Shown: positions 55,967 through 64,000 of the stretch, one piece after another
Numbering within the stretch: position 1 is the first letter of the stretch
Layout of the letters: each line of letters begins with the position of its first letter
Assembly (NCBI RefSeq): GCF_003173715.1
Contig: NZ_CP029550.1
Span: 5,069,501-5,133,500 of the forward strand
From: Methylobacterium durans
Lineage (GTDB): Bacteria > Pseudomonadota > Alphaproteobacteria > Rhizobiales > Beijerinckiaceae
Direction of reading: 5' to 3'
Length of the DNA: 64,000 bases
Translations under genes and position numbers: made by a program
The notes under the pieces: model-generated
Database searches by the model: none
What the model was told of the DNA's origin: nothing
What the model saw: only the letters and a program-made list of their open reading frames with translations

Positions 55967-57661
55967 ATGATGGCGGAAGACGCCCTCAGCTACGTGCACG
56001 GGGCCAGCGCCACGCCTCTGATCGGGCGGACGATCGGGCAGATGCTCACGCGCGCCGCCGAATGCTGGCCCGACCGGATCGCCCTCATCGCGGATGGACG
56101 GGAGCTGACTTGGTCGGAGCTGAACGCGGAATCCGAGCGGCTGGCGGCCGGCCTCCTCGCCCTCGGCCTGAAGCCGGGCGACCGCATCGGAATCTGGTCC
56201 TTGAACAACGCCGCCTGGGCGCTGACGCAGTTCGCCGCGGCCAAGGCCGGCCTGATCCTCGTCACGATCAACCCGGCCTACCGGCTCACCGAGCTCGAAT
56301 TCGCCCTCAACGCGGTGGGCTGCGCCGCCCTCGTCATGGCTTCGCGGCACAAGGGCAGCGACTTCGTCGGCCTGCTGAACGCCCTCGCGCCGGAACTCGC
56401 CGACGCGGCCCCCGGCGCCCTGCGCGCCGCGCGCCTGCCGGCTCTGCGCCTCGTCATCCGGATCGGCGACGCGGAGGTTCCCGGCATGCTGCCCTTCGCG
56501 GCCCTGGCAGAGCGGGCCGGCGCGGCGGAGCGATCCGCCCTGGCCGATCTCGCCGACGCGATCCAGTGCGACGACCCCGTCAACATCCAGTTCACCAGCG
56601 GCACGACCGGCACGCCGAAGGGCGTGACGCTGAGCCACCACAACATCCTCAACAACGGCCATTTCGTCGGGCGGACGATGCGGCTCGGGCCGGAGGACCG
56701 GATCTGCATCCCCGTTCCGCTCTACCATTGCTTCGGCCTCGTCCTGGGAAACCTCGCGGCGCTCACCTCGGGCGCCGCCATGGTCTATCCGGGCGAGGGC
56801 TTCGATCCGCTCGCCACCCTGCGCGCCGTCGCCGGGGCGCGCTGCACGGCCCTCTACGGCGTGCCGACCATGTTCCTCGCCGAACTCGAACACCCGGATT
56901 TCGACCGGTTCGACCTGTCCTGCCTGCGCACCGGGATCATGGCCGGCGCGCCCTGCCCGATCGCGCTGATGCGGCGCGCCATCGACCGGATGAACCTCTC
57001 CGAATTGACGATCTGCTACGGCATGACCGAGACGAGCCCGGTCAGCTTCCAGAGCGCCGTCGACGATCCCGTGGAGCGGCGCGTCTCGACGGTCGGACGC
57101 GTACACCCGCACCTGGAGGTCAAGATCGTCGACGCGGCGGGACACATCCTCCCCCGCGGCGGCGTCGGCGAGCTCTGCACCCGCGGCTACAGCGTCATGC
57201 GCGGCTACTGGGGAGAGACGGAACGGACGGCGGAGGTGCTCGACGAGGCCGGCTGGATCCATACGGGCGATCTCGCCACCCTGGACCCGGAAGGCTTCTG
57301 CAGCATCGTCGGGCGGATCAAGGACATGGTGATCCGCGGCGGCGAGAACATCTACCCGCGGGAAGTGGAGGATTTCCTCTACCGGCACCCGGCGATCCAC
57401 GAGGTGCAGGTCTTCGGGGTGCCAGATCCCCGCTACGGCGAGGAGGTCTGCGCCTGGATCAGGCTCCGGCCCGGCGCGGAGGCGACCGCGGAGGACATCC
57501 GTGCATTCTGCACCGGGCAGATCGCCCACCAGAAGATCCCGCGCCACATCGCGTTCGTCGATGCCTTCCCGATGACGGTCACGGGCAAGGTCCAGAAATT
57601 CCTGATGCGCGAGGCGATGGTGCGGATGCTGACCGGCGAGGCGGCTCGGCCGAGTGGATGA
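55967..57661 (+). CDS. Acyl-CoA synthetase (AMP-forming, medium/long-chain type)
   Basis: 564 residues, two ATGs at 55967/55970 after GGGAG. ANL-family motifs: [16 protein letters not shown] (P-loop), [12 protein letters not shown] (A5), [16 protein letters not shown] (A7), [25 protein letters not shown] (A8 hinge), and the catalytic Lys in [12 protein letters not shown]. It activates a carboxylic acid to its CoA ester via the adenylate. Divergent from the liu operon, it probably feeds isovalerate, or another branched or isoprenoid acid, into the same pathway. Confidence 0.92.
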   Translation: MMAEDALSYVHGASATPLIGRTIGQMLTRAAECWPDRIALIADGRELTWSELNAESERLAAGLLALGLKPGDRIGIWSLNNAAWALTQFAAAKAGLILVTINPAYRLTELEFALNAVGCAALVMASRHKGSDFVGLLNALAPELADAAPGALRAARLPALRLVIRIGDAEVPGMLPFAALAERAGAAERSALADLADAIQCDDPVNIQFTSGTTGTPKGVTLSHHNILNNGHFVGRTMRLGPEDRICIPVPLYHCFGLVLGNLAALTSGAAMVYPGEGFDPLATLRAVAGARCTALYGVPTMFLAELEHPDFDRFDLSCLRTGIMAGAPCPIALMRRAIDRMNLSELTICYGMTETSPVSFQSAVDDPVERRVSTVGRVHPHLEVKIVDAAGHILPRGGVGELCTRGYSVMRGYWGETERTAEVLDEAGWIHTGDLATLDPEGFCSIVGRIKDMVIRGGENIYPREVEDFLYRHPAIHEVQVFGVPDPRYGEEVCAWIRLRPGAEATAEDIRAFCTGQIAHQKIPRHIAFVDAFPMTVTGKVQKFLMREAMVRMLTGEAARPSG

Positions 57662-57724
57662 TCTTGCCACCGCTGGTTGCGCCACTATCTCGGCTGCCCG
57701 ACCGTCACCAGGGTGCAGGGTTCC

Positions 57725-58285
57725 ATGTCGGAGGAAGGTCTCGAACTGGGTGGGTTCGCGGCTCTGACCGCGGAGATCGTCTCGGCCTACCTGCGTGGCA
57801 ATCCCGTCCCGCCGGAGGAGTTGCCCGGCCTGATCGCGCGGGTGCACGGGACCCTGGCCGGGTTGGGCAACGGCGGGGCCGCCCCCGCGCCTGCCCGGAC
57901 GGCGACGAGGGCCGAGATCGAGCGCTCGGTGACGCCGGACTACCTCGTCAGCTTCGAGGACGGACAGCGCTATAAGACCCTGGCCCGTCATCTGCGGCGG
58001 AGGGGGCTGAGCCCCGAGGCGTACCGGGCGAAGTGGGGACTGCCCGTCGGCTATCCGATGATCGCGGCGACCTACTCGGCCCGGCGCTCGGAACTCGCCC
58101 GCTCGTTCCAGCTCGGCAGGCCGGACCGCGCTGGACCGGCGCGGCAGACCGGAGAAGACCCTGATCCGGGCCTCGCCGGGCACGCGGCCGCCGGGCTGCC
58201 GGTGGGCGGGGAGGCCGGAGACGAAACGCAGCGCGACGGGCCCGGCCGGGATGGCGCCGTCGCGCGGGCCGGGGCGCGACGGTAG
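57725..58285 (+). CDS. MucR/Ros-family transcriptional regulator lacking zinc-ligand cysteines, extended C-terminus
   Basis: 186 residues, longer than the 44.3-kb paralogue by about 40. Family pieces: LTAEIVSAYLRGNPVPPEELPGLIARVHGTL, RSVTPDYLVSFEDGQRYKTLARHLRRRGLSPEAYRAKWGLPVGYPMIAATYSARRSELARSFQLG in pieces. The zinc-binding cysteines are missing (SFEDGQRYKT). After residue 135 is a Gly/Pro/Asp-rich, probably disordered tail. It is located 137 bases before a hybrid histidine kinase on the same strand. Confidence 0.88.
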   Translation: MSEEGLELGGFAALTAEIVSAYLRGNPVPPEELPGLIARVHGTLAGLGNGGAAPAPARTATRAEIERSVTPDYLVSFEDGQRYKTLARHLRRRGLSPEAYRAKWGLPVGYPMIAATYSARRSELARSFQLGRPDRAGPARQTGEDPDPGLAGHAAAGLPVGGEAGDETQRDGPGRDGAVARAGARR

Positions 58286-58421
58286 CGGCGCAACCGAGCG
58301 GACGATCCGCGGCCCGGGGCCGCTTGCTCGACCCGAGGCGAACGGGATACTCAACCGTACGTTGAGCAAAACGGGACGACTCATTCTGCCCAGGCAGGCG
58401 GGAGGGCAGGCCGAGGTTTAC

Positions 58422-60398
58422 ATGTCATCAGAGAACCTGTCCGGAGGCGGACGGATCGCCGAGGACCGCTTCCGCCTCCTGATCCAGGCGGTGACCGACT
58501 ACGCCATCTACATGCTCGATCCGACCGGCATCGTGGTCAGCTGGAACCCCGGCGCGGAGCGCTTCAAGGGCTACTCCGAGGCCGAGATCATCGGCCAGCA
58601 CTTCTCCCGGTTCTACACGACCGAGGACAAGGCGACGGACCTGCCCCGGCGCGCGCTCGAGACCGCGGCCAGCGAAGGCCGCTTCGAGCAGGAGGGATGG
58701 CGGGTCCGCAAGGACGGAACGCGCATGTGGGCGCACGTCGTGATCGACCCCATCCGCGATGCATCCGGCGCCCTGCTCGGCTTCGCCAAGATCACGCGGG
58801 ACATCACGGCGCGTCAGGCGGCGCAGGAGGCTCTGCGCGCGAGCGAGGAACGCTTCCGCATCCTCGTGCAGGGCGTGACCGACTACGCCATCTTCATGCT
58901 GAGCCCGGAGGGGATCGTCACCAACTGGAATGCCGGTGCGGCCCGGATCAAGGGCTATCGGGAATCGGACATCGTCGGCCAGCATTTCTCCCGCTTCTAC
59001 ACGGAGGGAGACCGGGCGGCGGGCCTGCCCGCCAGGGCCCTGGAGACGGCGCTCCGGGAGGGCAAGTACGAGGCGGAAGGCTGGCGGCTGCGGAAGGACG
59101 GCAGCCGGTTCTGGGCGAGCGTGGTCATCGACGCCATCCGCAACGAGATGGGGGCGCTCGTCGGCTACGCCAAGGTCACCCGGGACATCACCGAACGGCG
59201 GAGCGCGCAGCAGGCCCTCGAGAAGACCCGGGCCGCCCTGTTCCAGGCGCAGAAGATGGAGGCGCTCGGCGGCCTGAGCTCCGGCGTCGCCCACGATTTC
59301 AACAACCTCCTGACCGTCGTGCTGGGCAACCTCGACCTGCTGCGGCGCGCTCCCGAGGAGCGGCGCGCCCGCCTGATCGACAACGCCGTCCAGGCGGTCG
59401 AGCAGGGCCGCAGGCTGACGCAGCAATTGCTCACCTTCGGGCGCCGGCACGTGGTTCTGCCCGAAGTGGTGGACGTCAACCGGCTGATTCTCGGCATGGA
59501 CGACATGCTGAAGCAGTCGCTGCGGGGCGATATTCACCTCGTCTTCGATCTCGCCGAGGGCGTCTGGCCGGTCGAGGTCGATCCCTCGCAGCTGCAGATC
59601 GCCCTGATCAACCTCGCCGTGAACGCACGCGACGCCATGCCCGAGGGCGGCCGGTTCCGGATCCGGACGGAGAACGCGACCGGTCCCGAGGCGGGTGCGG
59701 CCGCCAGCGTCGAGATCGCCGTGAGCGACACCGGCCACGGCATGCCGCCAGACGTGCTCGCCCGCGCGTTCGAGCCCTTCTTCAGCACGAAGGACGTCGG
59801 CAAGGGGACGGGCCTCGGCCTCCCCCAGGTCTACGGCTTCGCCCAGCAGGCGCACGGGTCGGTGCGCGCGGCGAGCGAGGTCGGCCACGGCACGACGTTC
59901 ACGATCGCCCTGCCGCGCACGGACGCGCCGGCGACGGACGCCGAGATCGGCGCCCCGCGGCCCGACGAGATGCGTCGTCCGCTGCACATCCTCCTCGTCG
60001 AGGACAATCCCCACATCGCGGAGGTTGCGGTCTCGGTGATCCACGAGCGGGGCCACGCGGTCGTGAGCACCGCGAGTGCGCCGGAGGCGCTGCAGGTGCT
60101 CGCCGCGGGCCAGCGCTTCGACTTGGTCCTGTCCGACCTCGTGATGCCGGGCGGCATGAATGGGTTCGACCTCGCCCGGCAGGTGCGCCGCCGCTGGCCC
60201 GATCTGCCGATCCTGCTGGCGACCGGCTACAGCGATCAGGCCGAGAAGGCGATCAAGGACGGCTTCCCGCTGATCTCGAAGCCCTACCAGCCCGCGGCGC
60301 TGCTCGTGGCCATCGAAAAGGCGGCCTCTTTGGTCGCCCTGTCGCCCCGGCGGGACACGGTCGTCGCGATCACGCGGCCGGCCGCGGACGGACGCTGA
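58422..60398 (+). CDS. Hybrid histidine kinase: PAS-PAS-HisKA-HATPase-receiver, soluble
   Basis: 658 residues, no membrane helix. Two PAS domains in tandem (about 12-130 and 140-250) are close copies of each other (VTDYAIYMLDPTGIVVSWN against VTDYAIFMLSPEGIVTNWN; both GQHFSRFYT). Then the kinase: H in LSSGVAHDFNNLLTVVLGNL, NLAVNARDAMPEGG, SDTGHGMPPD, STKDVGKGTGLGL. C-terminal receiver: VEDN, phospho-Asp in LVLSDLVMPGGMNG, Lys in LISKPYQP. The HDFNNLL type points to HWE-less, FixL/hybrid kinases common in Methylobacterium. No separate response regulator lies nearby. Signal unknown; the tandem PAS indicates cytoplasmic sensing. Confidence 0.92.
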   Translation: MSSENLSGGGRIAEDRFRLLIQAVTDYAIYMLDPTGIVVSWNPGAERFKGYSEAEIIGQHFSRFYTTEDKATDLPRRALETAASEGRFEQEGWRVRKDGTRMWAHVVIDPIRDASGALLGFAKITRDITARQAAQEALRASEERFRILVQGVTDYAIFMLSPEGIVTNWNAGAARIKGYRESDIVGQHFSRFYTEGDRAAGLPARALETALREGKYEAEGWRLRKDGSRFWASVVIDAIRNEMGALVGYAKVTRDITERRSAQQALEKTRAALFQAQKMEALGGLSSGVAHDFNNLLTVVLGNLDLLRRAPEERRARLIDNAVQAVEQGRRLTQQLLTFGRRHVVLPEVVDVNRLILGMDDMLKQSLRGDIHLVFDLAEGVWPVEVDPSQLQIALINLAVNARDAMPEGGRFRIRTENATGPEAGAAASVEIAVSDTGHGMPPDVLARAFEPFFSTKDVGKGTGLGLPQVYGFAQQAHGSVRAASEVGHGTTFTIALPRTDAPATDAEIGAPRPDEMRRPLHILLVEDNPHIAEVAVSVIHERGHAVVSTASAPEALQVLAAGQRFDLVLSDLVMPGGMNGFDLARQVRRRWPDLPILLATGYSDQAEKAIKDGFPLISKPYQPAALLVAIEKAASLVALSPRRDTVVAITRPAADGR

Positions 60399-60501
60399 CG
60401 CCCGTCACCCCGGCGCGCGCCTGCAACGTTGAGGGGCCTGCACCGTTGTCCCCTATGGCTACCATCGCCGTCATGATCGCTACACCGGGGGACGTCGCCT
60501 T

Positions 60502-60672
60502 TTGGCGCACTCGTCGGAGAGGGACATCGCGCTCGCGGCCGAGTCGGTCCTGCGCAACTTCGATCCGGTCGTCCTGCCGGCCGCGATCTGGGTTCAATGC
60601 GCGGACCGCGAGGTGACCCTCCGGCTCACGGGCTATCTCACCGGGGTGCAGGAGGAGATGATCACGGCGTGA
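60502..60672 (+). CDS. Short possible BON-like protein, start uncertain
   Basis: A 56-residue frame from TTG 60502, with GGGGGA 9 bases upstream. Its sequence (SERDIALAAESVLRNFDPVV, REVTLRLTGYLTGVQEEMI) looks like the helix-strand pattern of a BON domain, but is short. An ATG at 60455 in the neighbouring frame would join with one extra T in the run of four at 60500-60503, so another base error is possible. Weak call. Confidence 0.35.
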   Translation: MAHSSERDIALAAESVLRNFDPVVLPAAIWVQCADREVTLRLTGYLTGVQEEMITA

Positions 60673-60726
60673 GGATGCGCGATGCATCCGCCGGGAGCAG
60701 GATTCGATCGTACGGGAGGCTGAGCG

Positions 60727-60828
60727 ATGAAACTGACCGCAGAGGCCGCGAAAGCGCTGGCGAAGGCTTGGGCGACGCAGAAGGTGCACAAGCCCGCGAA
60801 AGACCAATCAGCCGGCAAGCCTAAATAG
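60727..60828 (+). CDS. Very small basic protein, 33 residues
   Basis: Starts with ATG after GGGAGG (7-base spacing). Contains an Ala/Lys-rich helix (KLTAEAAKALAKAWATQKVHKP). Too short for annotation pipelines. Function unknown; the ribosome site is the main support. Confidence 0.45.
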   Translation: MKLTAEAAKALAKAWATQKVHKPAKDQSAGKPK

Positions 60829-60895
60829 AGCTTACAGAGACGTCTGGCGGCGACCCGAACTCGGAAGCCGGCCCGGCCTACACCCGCCCGCCAGT

Positions 60896-61936
60896 TCAGG
60901 GCCCTCGGTTCGCGGGCGGCTGGTAGGCCTCGGCCGGGAGGTCGCGCGAGAGGCTCTCGCCCGTCGCACGGCCCGGGGCGGGACTCGGCATCAGGTTCGG
61001 GCCCGGTGGCTCGGCCGGCTTCAGGCCGTCCGTGATGTAGCGCTGCGGTCCGCCGACGCTCGGGACGGCCGGGGCTGCCGCGGGCGCCCCCGCCTCCGGG
61101 CCCGTCGGCGCGAGATAGCGCCGCCCGGTATCGGCCGGGCTCGGCTGCGGCGGCGGGGGCGCGGGGATGCGGGATTGCTCGACGGGTTGCGGCGGCGCGG
61201 CCGACCGCGGCTCGCTGCGCGGCGGAGGCTCGGCTTGTGCCGGGCGTGCGGCCTGGGGCGCCGGAGGGCGGCTCCGGGCCAGCGGGACCCGTGGCGGGGC
61301 GGGGCTCCGGCGCACGGCCGGGACGCTGCGGGCGCCGAGGCCCGCGGGCAGCGTGATGGCCATGCGCTCGACCGCGCCGACGAGGTCGCCGAGGCTCGCC
61401 CGCTCGGTCCGGCAGAGCCGGATCCGCAGCGACAGCGCCCGCCGCCCGTCCCGCCATTCGGGAAGCGGCCCGAACAGGGCGGATGGCCCGCCCGCCTGCG
61501 GGCCGGTGCGCGGCCTCTCGAACCATTGCCACGCGTAGAGGCAGTCCGGCCCCAGCGCCAGCCCGACCGGCCCATAGGCGTTGCGCCGCGGGGCGGCAAG
61601 CACCCGCATCGGCTGTCCGGGAAAGCGGACCGCGATCTCGCCCTCGATGCCGAACTGGCTCGGCTTGGAGAGCCGCGGCGGAAAGGCGAGCAGGAGGTCG
61701 CCAGTCTCGTTGCGAAGCGCGATCTCGGCGTGGTTGCGCCCATCGCCGCCCGCGAACTGGATGCGCTGGTCGAAGCCGTCGCGGACGGGAGTCTCGACGA
61801 CCGCCGTCACCGCGCCGGCGCCCGGCAGATGCAGGGCCGGCGAGGCGCCTTGCGCGCGCGCAGGGCCCGCGAGCGCGAGGAGGAGACAGCAGGCCAGGAT
61901 TCTGGCGGCGGGATCGCCTTTCCGGTGACGTCTCAC
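60896..61936 (-). CDS. bcsN: Cellulose biosynthesis protein BcsN
   Basis: 346 residues with a signal peptide (ILACCLLLALAGPARA). The first half fits BcsN: AVTAVVETPVRDGFDQRIQF, GRNHAEIALRN, YGPVGLALGPDCLYAWQWFE and LSLRIRLCRTERAS; the C-L-Y-A-W-Q piece is characteristic. The second half (after about 215) is Pro/Ala-rich, presumably disordered. Its ATG overlaps the stop of the upstream TPR gene (ATGA). BcsN is an accessory periplasmic protein of cellulose synthesis found in Hyphomicrobiales, exact role unproven. Confidence 0.7.
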   Translation of the reverse strand: MRRHRKGDPAARILACCLLLALAGPARAQGASPALHLPGAGAVTAVVETPVRDGFDQRIQFAGGDGRNHAEIALRNETGDLLLAFPPRLSKPSQFGIEGEIAVRFPGQPMRVLAAPRRNAYGPVGLALGPDCLYAWQWFERPRTGPQAGGPSALFGPLPEWRDGRRALSLRIRLCRTERASLGDLVGAVERMAITLPAGLGARSVPAVRRSPAPPRVPLARSRPPAPQAARPAQAEPPPRSEPRSAAPPQPVEQSRIPAPPPPQPSPADTGRRYLAPTGPEAGAPAAAPAVPSVGGPQRYITDGLKPAEPPGPNLMPSPAPGRATGESLSRDLPAEAYQPPANRGP

Positions 61937-63918
61937 GGCAGCGTCTTCGGATTCGAGGCGGCCCGCTCGGAGGCCGGCCGACCGGGCACCGAGAAGCGGT
62001 CGAGCTCCGGCTGGTTCTGGCGGCCGCGCTCGGCCTGCTGCTCCTGCCAGAGCGTTCCCTGCGGCGGCGGCGCCAATCCCTCCGGCTTGTCGAGGCCGTT
62101 GTCCCCGGGCAGCAGCGCGTAGCCGTAGCGCTCGTAGGGCATGGCGCCGGCCCCGGCCACGCGGCGCGCCACCAGGGGAGCCGGGTTGGTTGCCGGCTCA
62201 CGGGCGTAGGTACCGGGCTGGACCGGCTCGGCCAGCTTCTGCTGGGTGGAGGCGGGCGGGAAGCGCAGCGGGTTGTCGAGGGACACCGCCAGGGGAAACT
62301 CGCTCCGCTGCACGGCCGGCGGCTTGGCGTCGGCCCGCTGCCCGACGCCGGCGGCGTCCGGGCGGGGCACCCGGCCGTAGGTCTGCGGCTCCGGCCGCGG
62401 CGCCGGAGCCGGCGCGGAGCGCGCCGGCTGAGTCTGGGCCGGCTCGCGCGCGCAGGGCAGGGGCGGCCCGCCCAGATCCTCGCGGAAGAGGAGGTCGACC
62501 ACCTTGGGGAACAGCCCGTCGTAGCGGTTCACGGTCTCGAGATACGGGCGCTGGCGCTTCAGCCGCTGCTGGGTGAGCGCGTAGCCGAACACGGTGCTCT
62601 CACCCGGCATCCAGGCGACGGCGCGCTGGAACCATTCGAGGGCCGCCTCGAACTGGCAGGAATTGTAGGCGTACCAGCCGAGGCCCTGCGCGCCCTCGCC
62701 GGAGCCCGAGGCGATCACGACCTTCGCGTAGCGCTCGATGCGGGCGGGCTCGATGAAGGGCGGGCTCGGCAGCGTCAGCTTGCGCTCCAGGATGTCGATG
62801 AACAGGATCTCGTTGCCGACGAAGCGGTCGCGCCAGGCATAGGCGACCTCCTCGGCCTCGCGCAGCATGTTGAGTTCGCGGAGCGTGTGGGCGAGGCCGT
62901 GCGCGACCATGGCGTCGCCCCCGCGCGCGATCGCCTGCTTGAACCATTCGAGCGCCTCGCGGAACTGGCGGCGCTTGTAGGCATACCAGCCGAGGAGACC
63001 GGTCTGGCTGGGGTCCCCGACCTTGCGGGCATAGGCCTGGAAGGCGGTGAGGTCGGCGAGCGTCGGGGCCTGCGCCGGCTCGTCGTGCAGGAAGGCGGCG
63101 ATCCGCGCCCGGGTGATGTCGAGGCGGATCGCGTCGAATTCCGAGCGCGCCTCCGCATCCTGCCGGCCCATGGCGATCAGGCGCTCGGCCTGGTCCATCT
63201 TGATGTGGGCCATCGCCTTCTGGACCGTGGCGAGGCGCGCGCCAGCATCGTTGCTGGCGTCGAGGACGGATTTGTAGAGGTTGAAGGCGTCCTCGGAGGC
63301 CCCGGTCGCCGCGAGCGCATCCGCGATGGCCCAGATGCTCTCGACGTCGGCCGGGTCGAGGGCGGACGGATCGGCCCGGTAGAGCGCGACCACCTCCTCG
63401 GCGCTGCGGCCCGCGAGCGCCTTGATGCGGTTGCGGAACTCCGCCCGGCGGAGCTTGCGCGCCAGTTCCTCGGAGGGCTGCCAACTCGCGTCGAGCGAGC
63501 GGCGCGCGGCGATCGCGGCGCGCAGATCCTCGAACCGGCCCGCGGTGAACAAATCCCAGAGGGGCGCCTCCTCGGGCGGGCTCGGCTGCAGGCTGTCGAG
63601 GTCGGCGGGCTCGGTCCAGCCCGGATAGAGCCTCTTCAGGCGGGCGATCTCCGCCCGCATCCGGGCGGTCTGCTTCTGCGAGGCGTAGTAGCGGAGCGCA
63701 CTCTCGTCGACCATGCCGGAACTGCCCGACGTGTCCGGCTCGACGAGGATCGCCGGCGCCCGTGTGCCGTCGCCGTAAACGATCCGGGGCGGGGCCTCGG
63801 GCGCGCCGCCCGTCTGCGCCGTCTGCGCGGTGGCGGGACATGCGGCGGCGAGGGCGCACGCGGCGGCGAGCCCGACCAGGGGATGGCAGAGGGGCAGGGG
63901 GATCACCGAGTCACGCAT
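61933..63918 (-). CDS. Exported TPR protein of a cellulose-synthase operon
   Basis: 661 residues. Signal peptide LVGLAAACALAAACPATA. Residues 75-490 are helical repeats of TPR/Sel1-like type (for example LLGWYAYKRRQFREALEWFKQAIARGG and GLGWYAYNSCQFEAALEWFQRAVAWMPG show the paired repeat; DAFNLYKSVLDASNDAG another). The C-terminal 170 residues are Pro/Gln-rich. Its role resembles the TPR part of BcsC, which guides the glucan through the periplasm, but no outer-membrane barrel is present here. It overlaps the GH8 gene by 16 bases. Confidence 0.82.
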   Translation of the reverse strand: MRDSVIPLPLCHPLVGLAAACALAAACPATAQTAQTGGAPEAPPRIVYGDGTRAPAILVEPDTSGSSGMVDESALRYYASQKQTARMRAEIARLKRLYPGWTEPADLDSLQPSPPEEAPLWDLFTAGRFEDLRAAIAARRSLDASWQPSEELARKLRRAEFRNRIKALAGRSAEEVVALYRADPSALDPADVESIWAIADALAATGASEDAFNLYKSVLDASNDAGARLATVQKAMAHIKMDQAERLIAMGRQDAEARSEFDAIRLDITRARIAAFLHDEPAQAPTLADLTAFQAYARKVGDPSQTGLLGWYAYKRRQFREALEWFKQAIARGGDAMVAHGLAHTLRELNMLREAEEVAYAWRDRFVGNEILFIDILERKLTLPSPPFIEPARIERYAKVVIASGSGEGAQGLGWYAYNSCQFEAALEWFQRAVAWMPGESTVFGYALTQQRLKRQRPYLETVNRYDGLFPKVVDLLFREDLGGPPLPCAREPAQTQPARSAPAPAPRPEPQTYGRVPRPDAAGVGQRADAKPPAVQRSEFPLAVSLDNPLRFPPASTQQKLAEPVQPGTYAREPATNPAPLVARRVAGAGAMPYERYGYALLPGDNGLDKPEGLAPPPQGTLWQEQQAERGRQNQPELDRFSVPGRPASERAASNPKTLP

Positions 63919-64000
63919 GACGGGTAGCGCATCCGGGCCGCGATCAGCGCGAGGAGGTGCAGGGTGGTCGGATAGTAGTTCTGGTTGTCCTGTACCGCGT
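63903..64000 (-). CDS. bcsZ: C-terminus of GH8 endoglucanase (BcsZ-like), cut by window edge
   Basis: Only the last 32 codons are in the window. They read DNQNYYPTTLHLLALIAARM and end with TGA at 63903-63905; a final Y-Y-P/S-x-x-L-x-L-L-A-L helix is typical of GH8 cellulases of bacterial cellulose operons. Gene order (GH8, TPR, BcsN) agrees. Identification rests on this short piece and on context. Confidence 0.55.
   Translation of the reverse strand, partial: AVQDNQNYYPTTLHLLALIAARMRYPSCVTR

Overview
The window is very GC-rich (strong G/C third-position bias in every gene) and reads as chromosomal DNA of an alphaproteobacterium of the order Hyphomicrobiales, most probably Methylobacterium or a close relative. 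Supporting signs are two MucR/Ros-type regulators, a DUF1127 protein, a YidB protein, BcsN-type cellulose genes, several class III cyclases, an ECF41 sigma factor and an AI-2E exporter with a long C-terminal extension. I see no phage, transposase, tRNA, rRNA or CRISPR. Gene content is that of an accessory/housekeeping mosaic of short operons.

Layout. 0-5 kb: a LysR regulator (cut by the window edge) diverges from dctA, leuC-like, leuD-like and a fluoroacetate-dehalogenase-family hydrolase, which look like one catabolic operon. 5-17 kb: exported and membrane proteins (Cys-less carboxymuconolactone-decarboxylase-like protein, membrane alpha/beta hydrolase, TadG-like protein, orphan ABC binding protein, dCache-HAMP-cyclase, DUF1127, HbpS/GlcG-like protein, zinc-ribbon membrane protein, VanX-like dipeptidase). 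The start region of the HbpS-like gene is present a second time, decayed, near 6.05 kb. 17.7-20.7 kb: phosphoesterase, cupredoxin, ECF sigma factor and anti-sigma factor in one operon. 20.9-22.6 kb: a membrane/2Fe-2S/cyclase fusion protein. 23-26.4 kb: Tat-exported gamma-glutamyltransferase and a Tat-exported CodA-like protein that has lost catalytic residues. 26.5-31.7 kb: AI-2E exporter, AmpG and AmpH (muropeptide recycling). 32-36.4 kb: membrane protein plus ECF41 sigma factor, an NmrA-like reductase and a metallo-beta-lactamase-fold hydrolase.

36.5-42 kb: an ABC importer whose binding protein has a NosL-like tail, transcribed with a 7Fe ferredoxin and a ferredoxin-NADP reductase, next to a Crp/Fnr regulator. 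42-49.6 kb: Rmf-like small protein, globin-coupled chemoreceptor, MucR, an ArsR-SDR pair with a palindrome between them, RNase HI with an unusual C-terminal tail, YidB and a histidine kinase. 49.8-57.7 kb: a leucine-degradation (liu) operon (isovaleryl-CoA dehydrogenase, methylcrotonyl-CoA carboxylase beta and alpha, MaoC hydratase, CitE-like lyase) divergent from an acyl-CoA synthetase. 57.7-60.9 kb: second MucR, PAS-PAS hybrid histidine kinase, tiny ORFs. 60.9-64 kb: end of a cellulose-synthesis operon (GH8 endoglucanase tail, TPR protein, BcsN).

A quality warning matters for anyone using this annotation: five genes (anti-sigma factor, AI-2E exporter, MaoC, CitE-like lyase, MccB) are each broken by exactly one missing base, four of them clearly inside a G/C homopolymer and the fifth (CitE-like) at a GGCCCCC junction. 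This looks more like base-calling error than real pseudogenes. Coordinates for those five genes are given for the whole gene across the frameshift.
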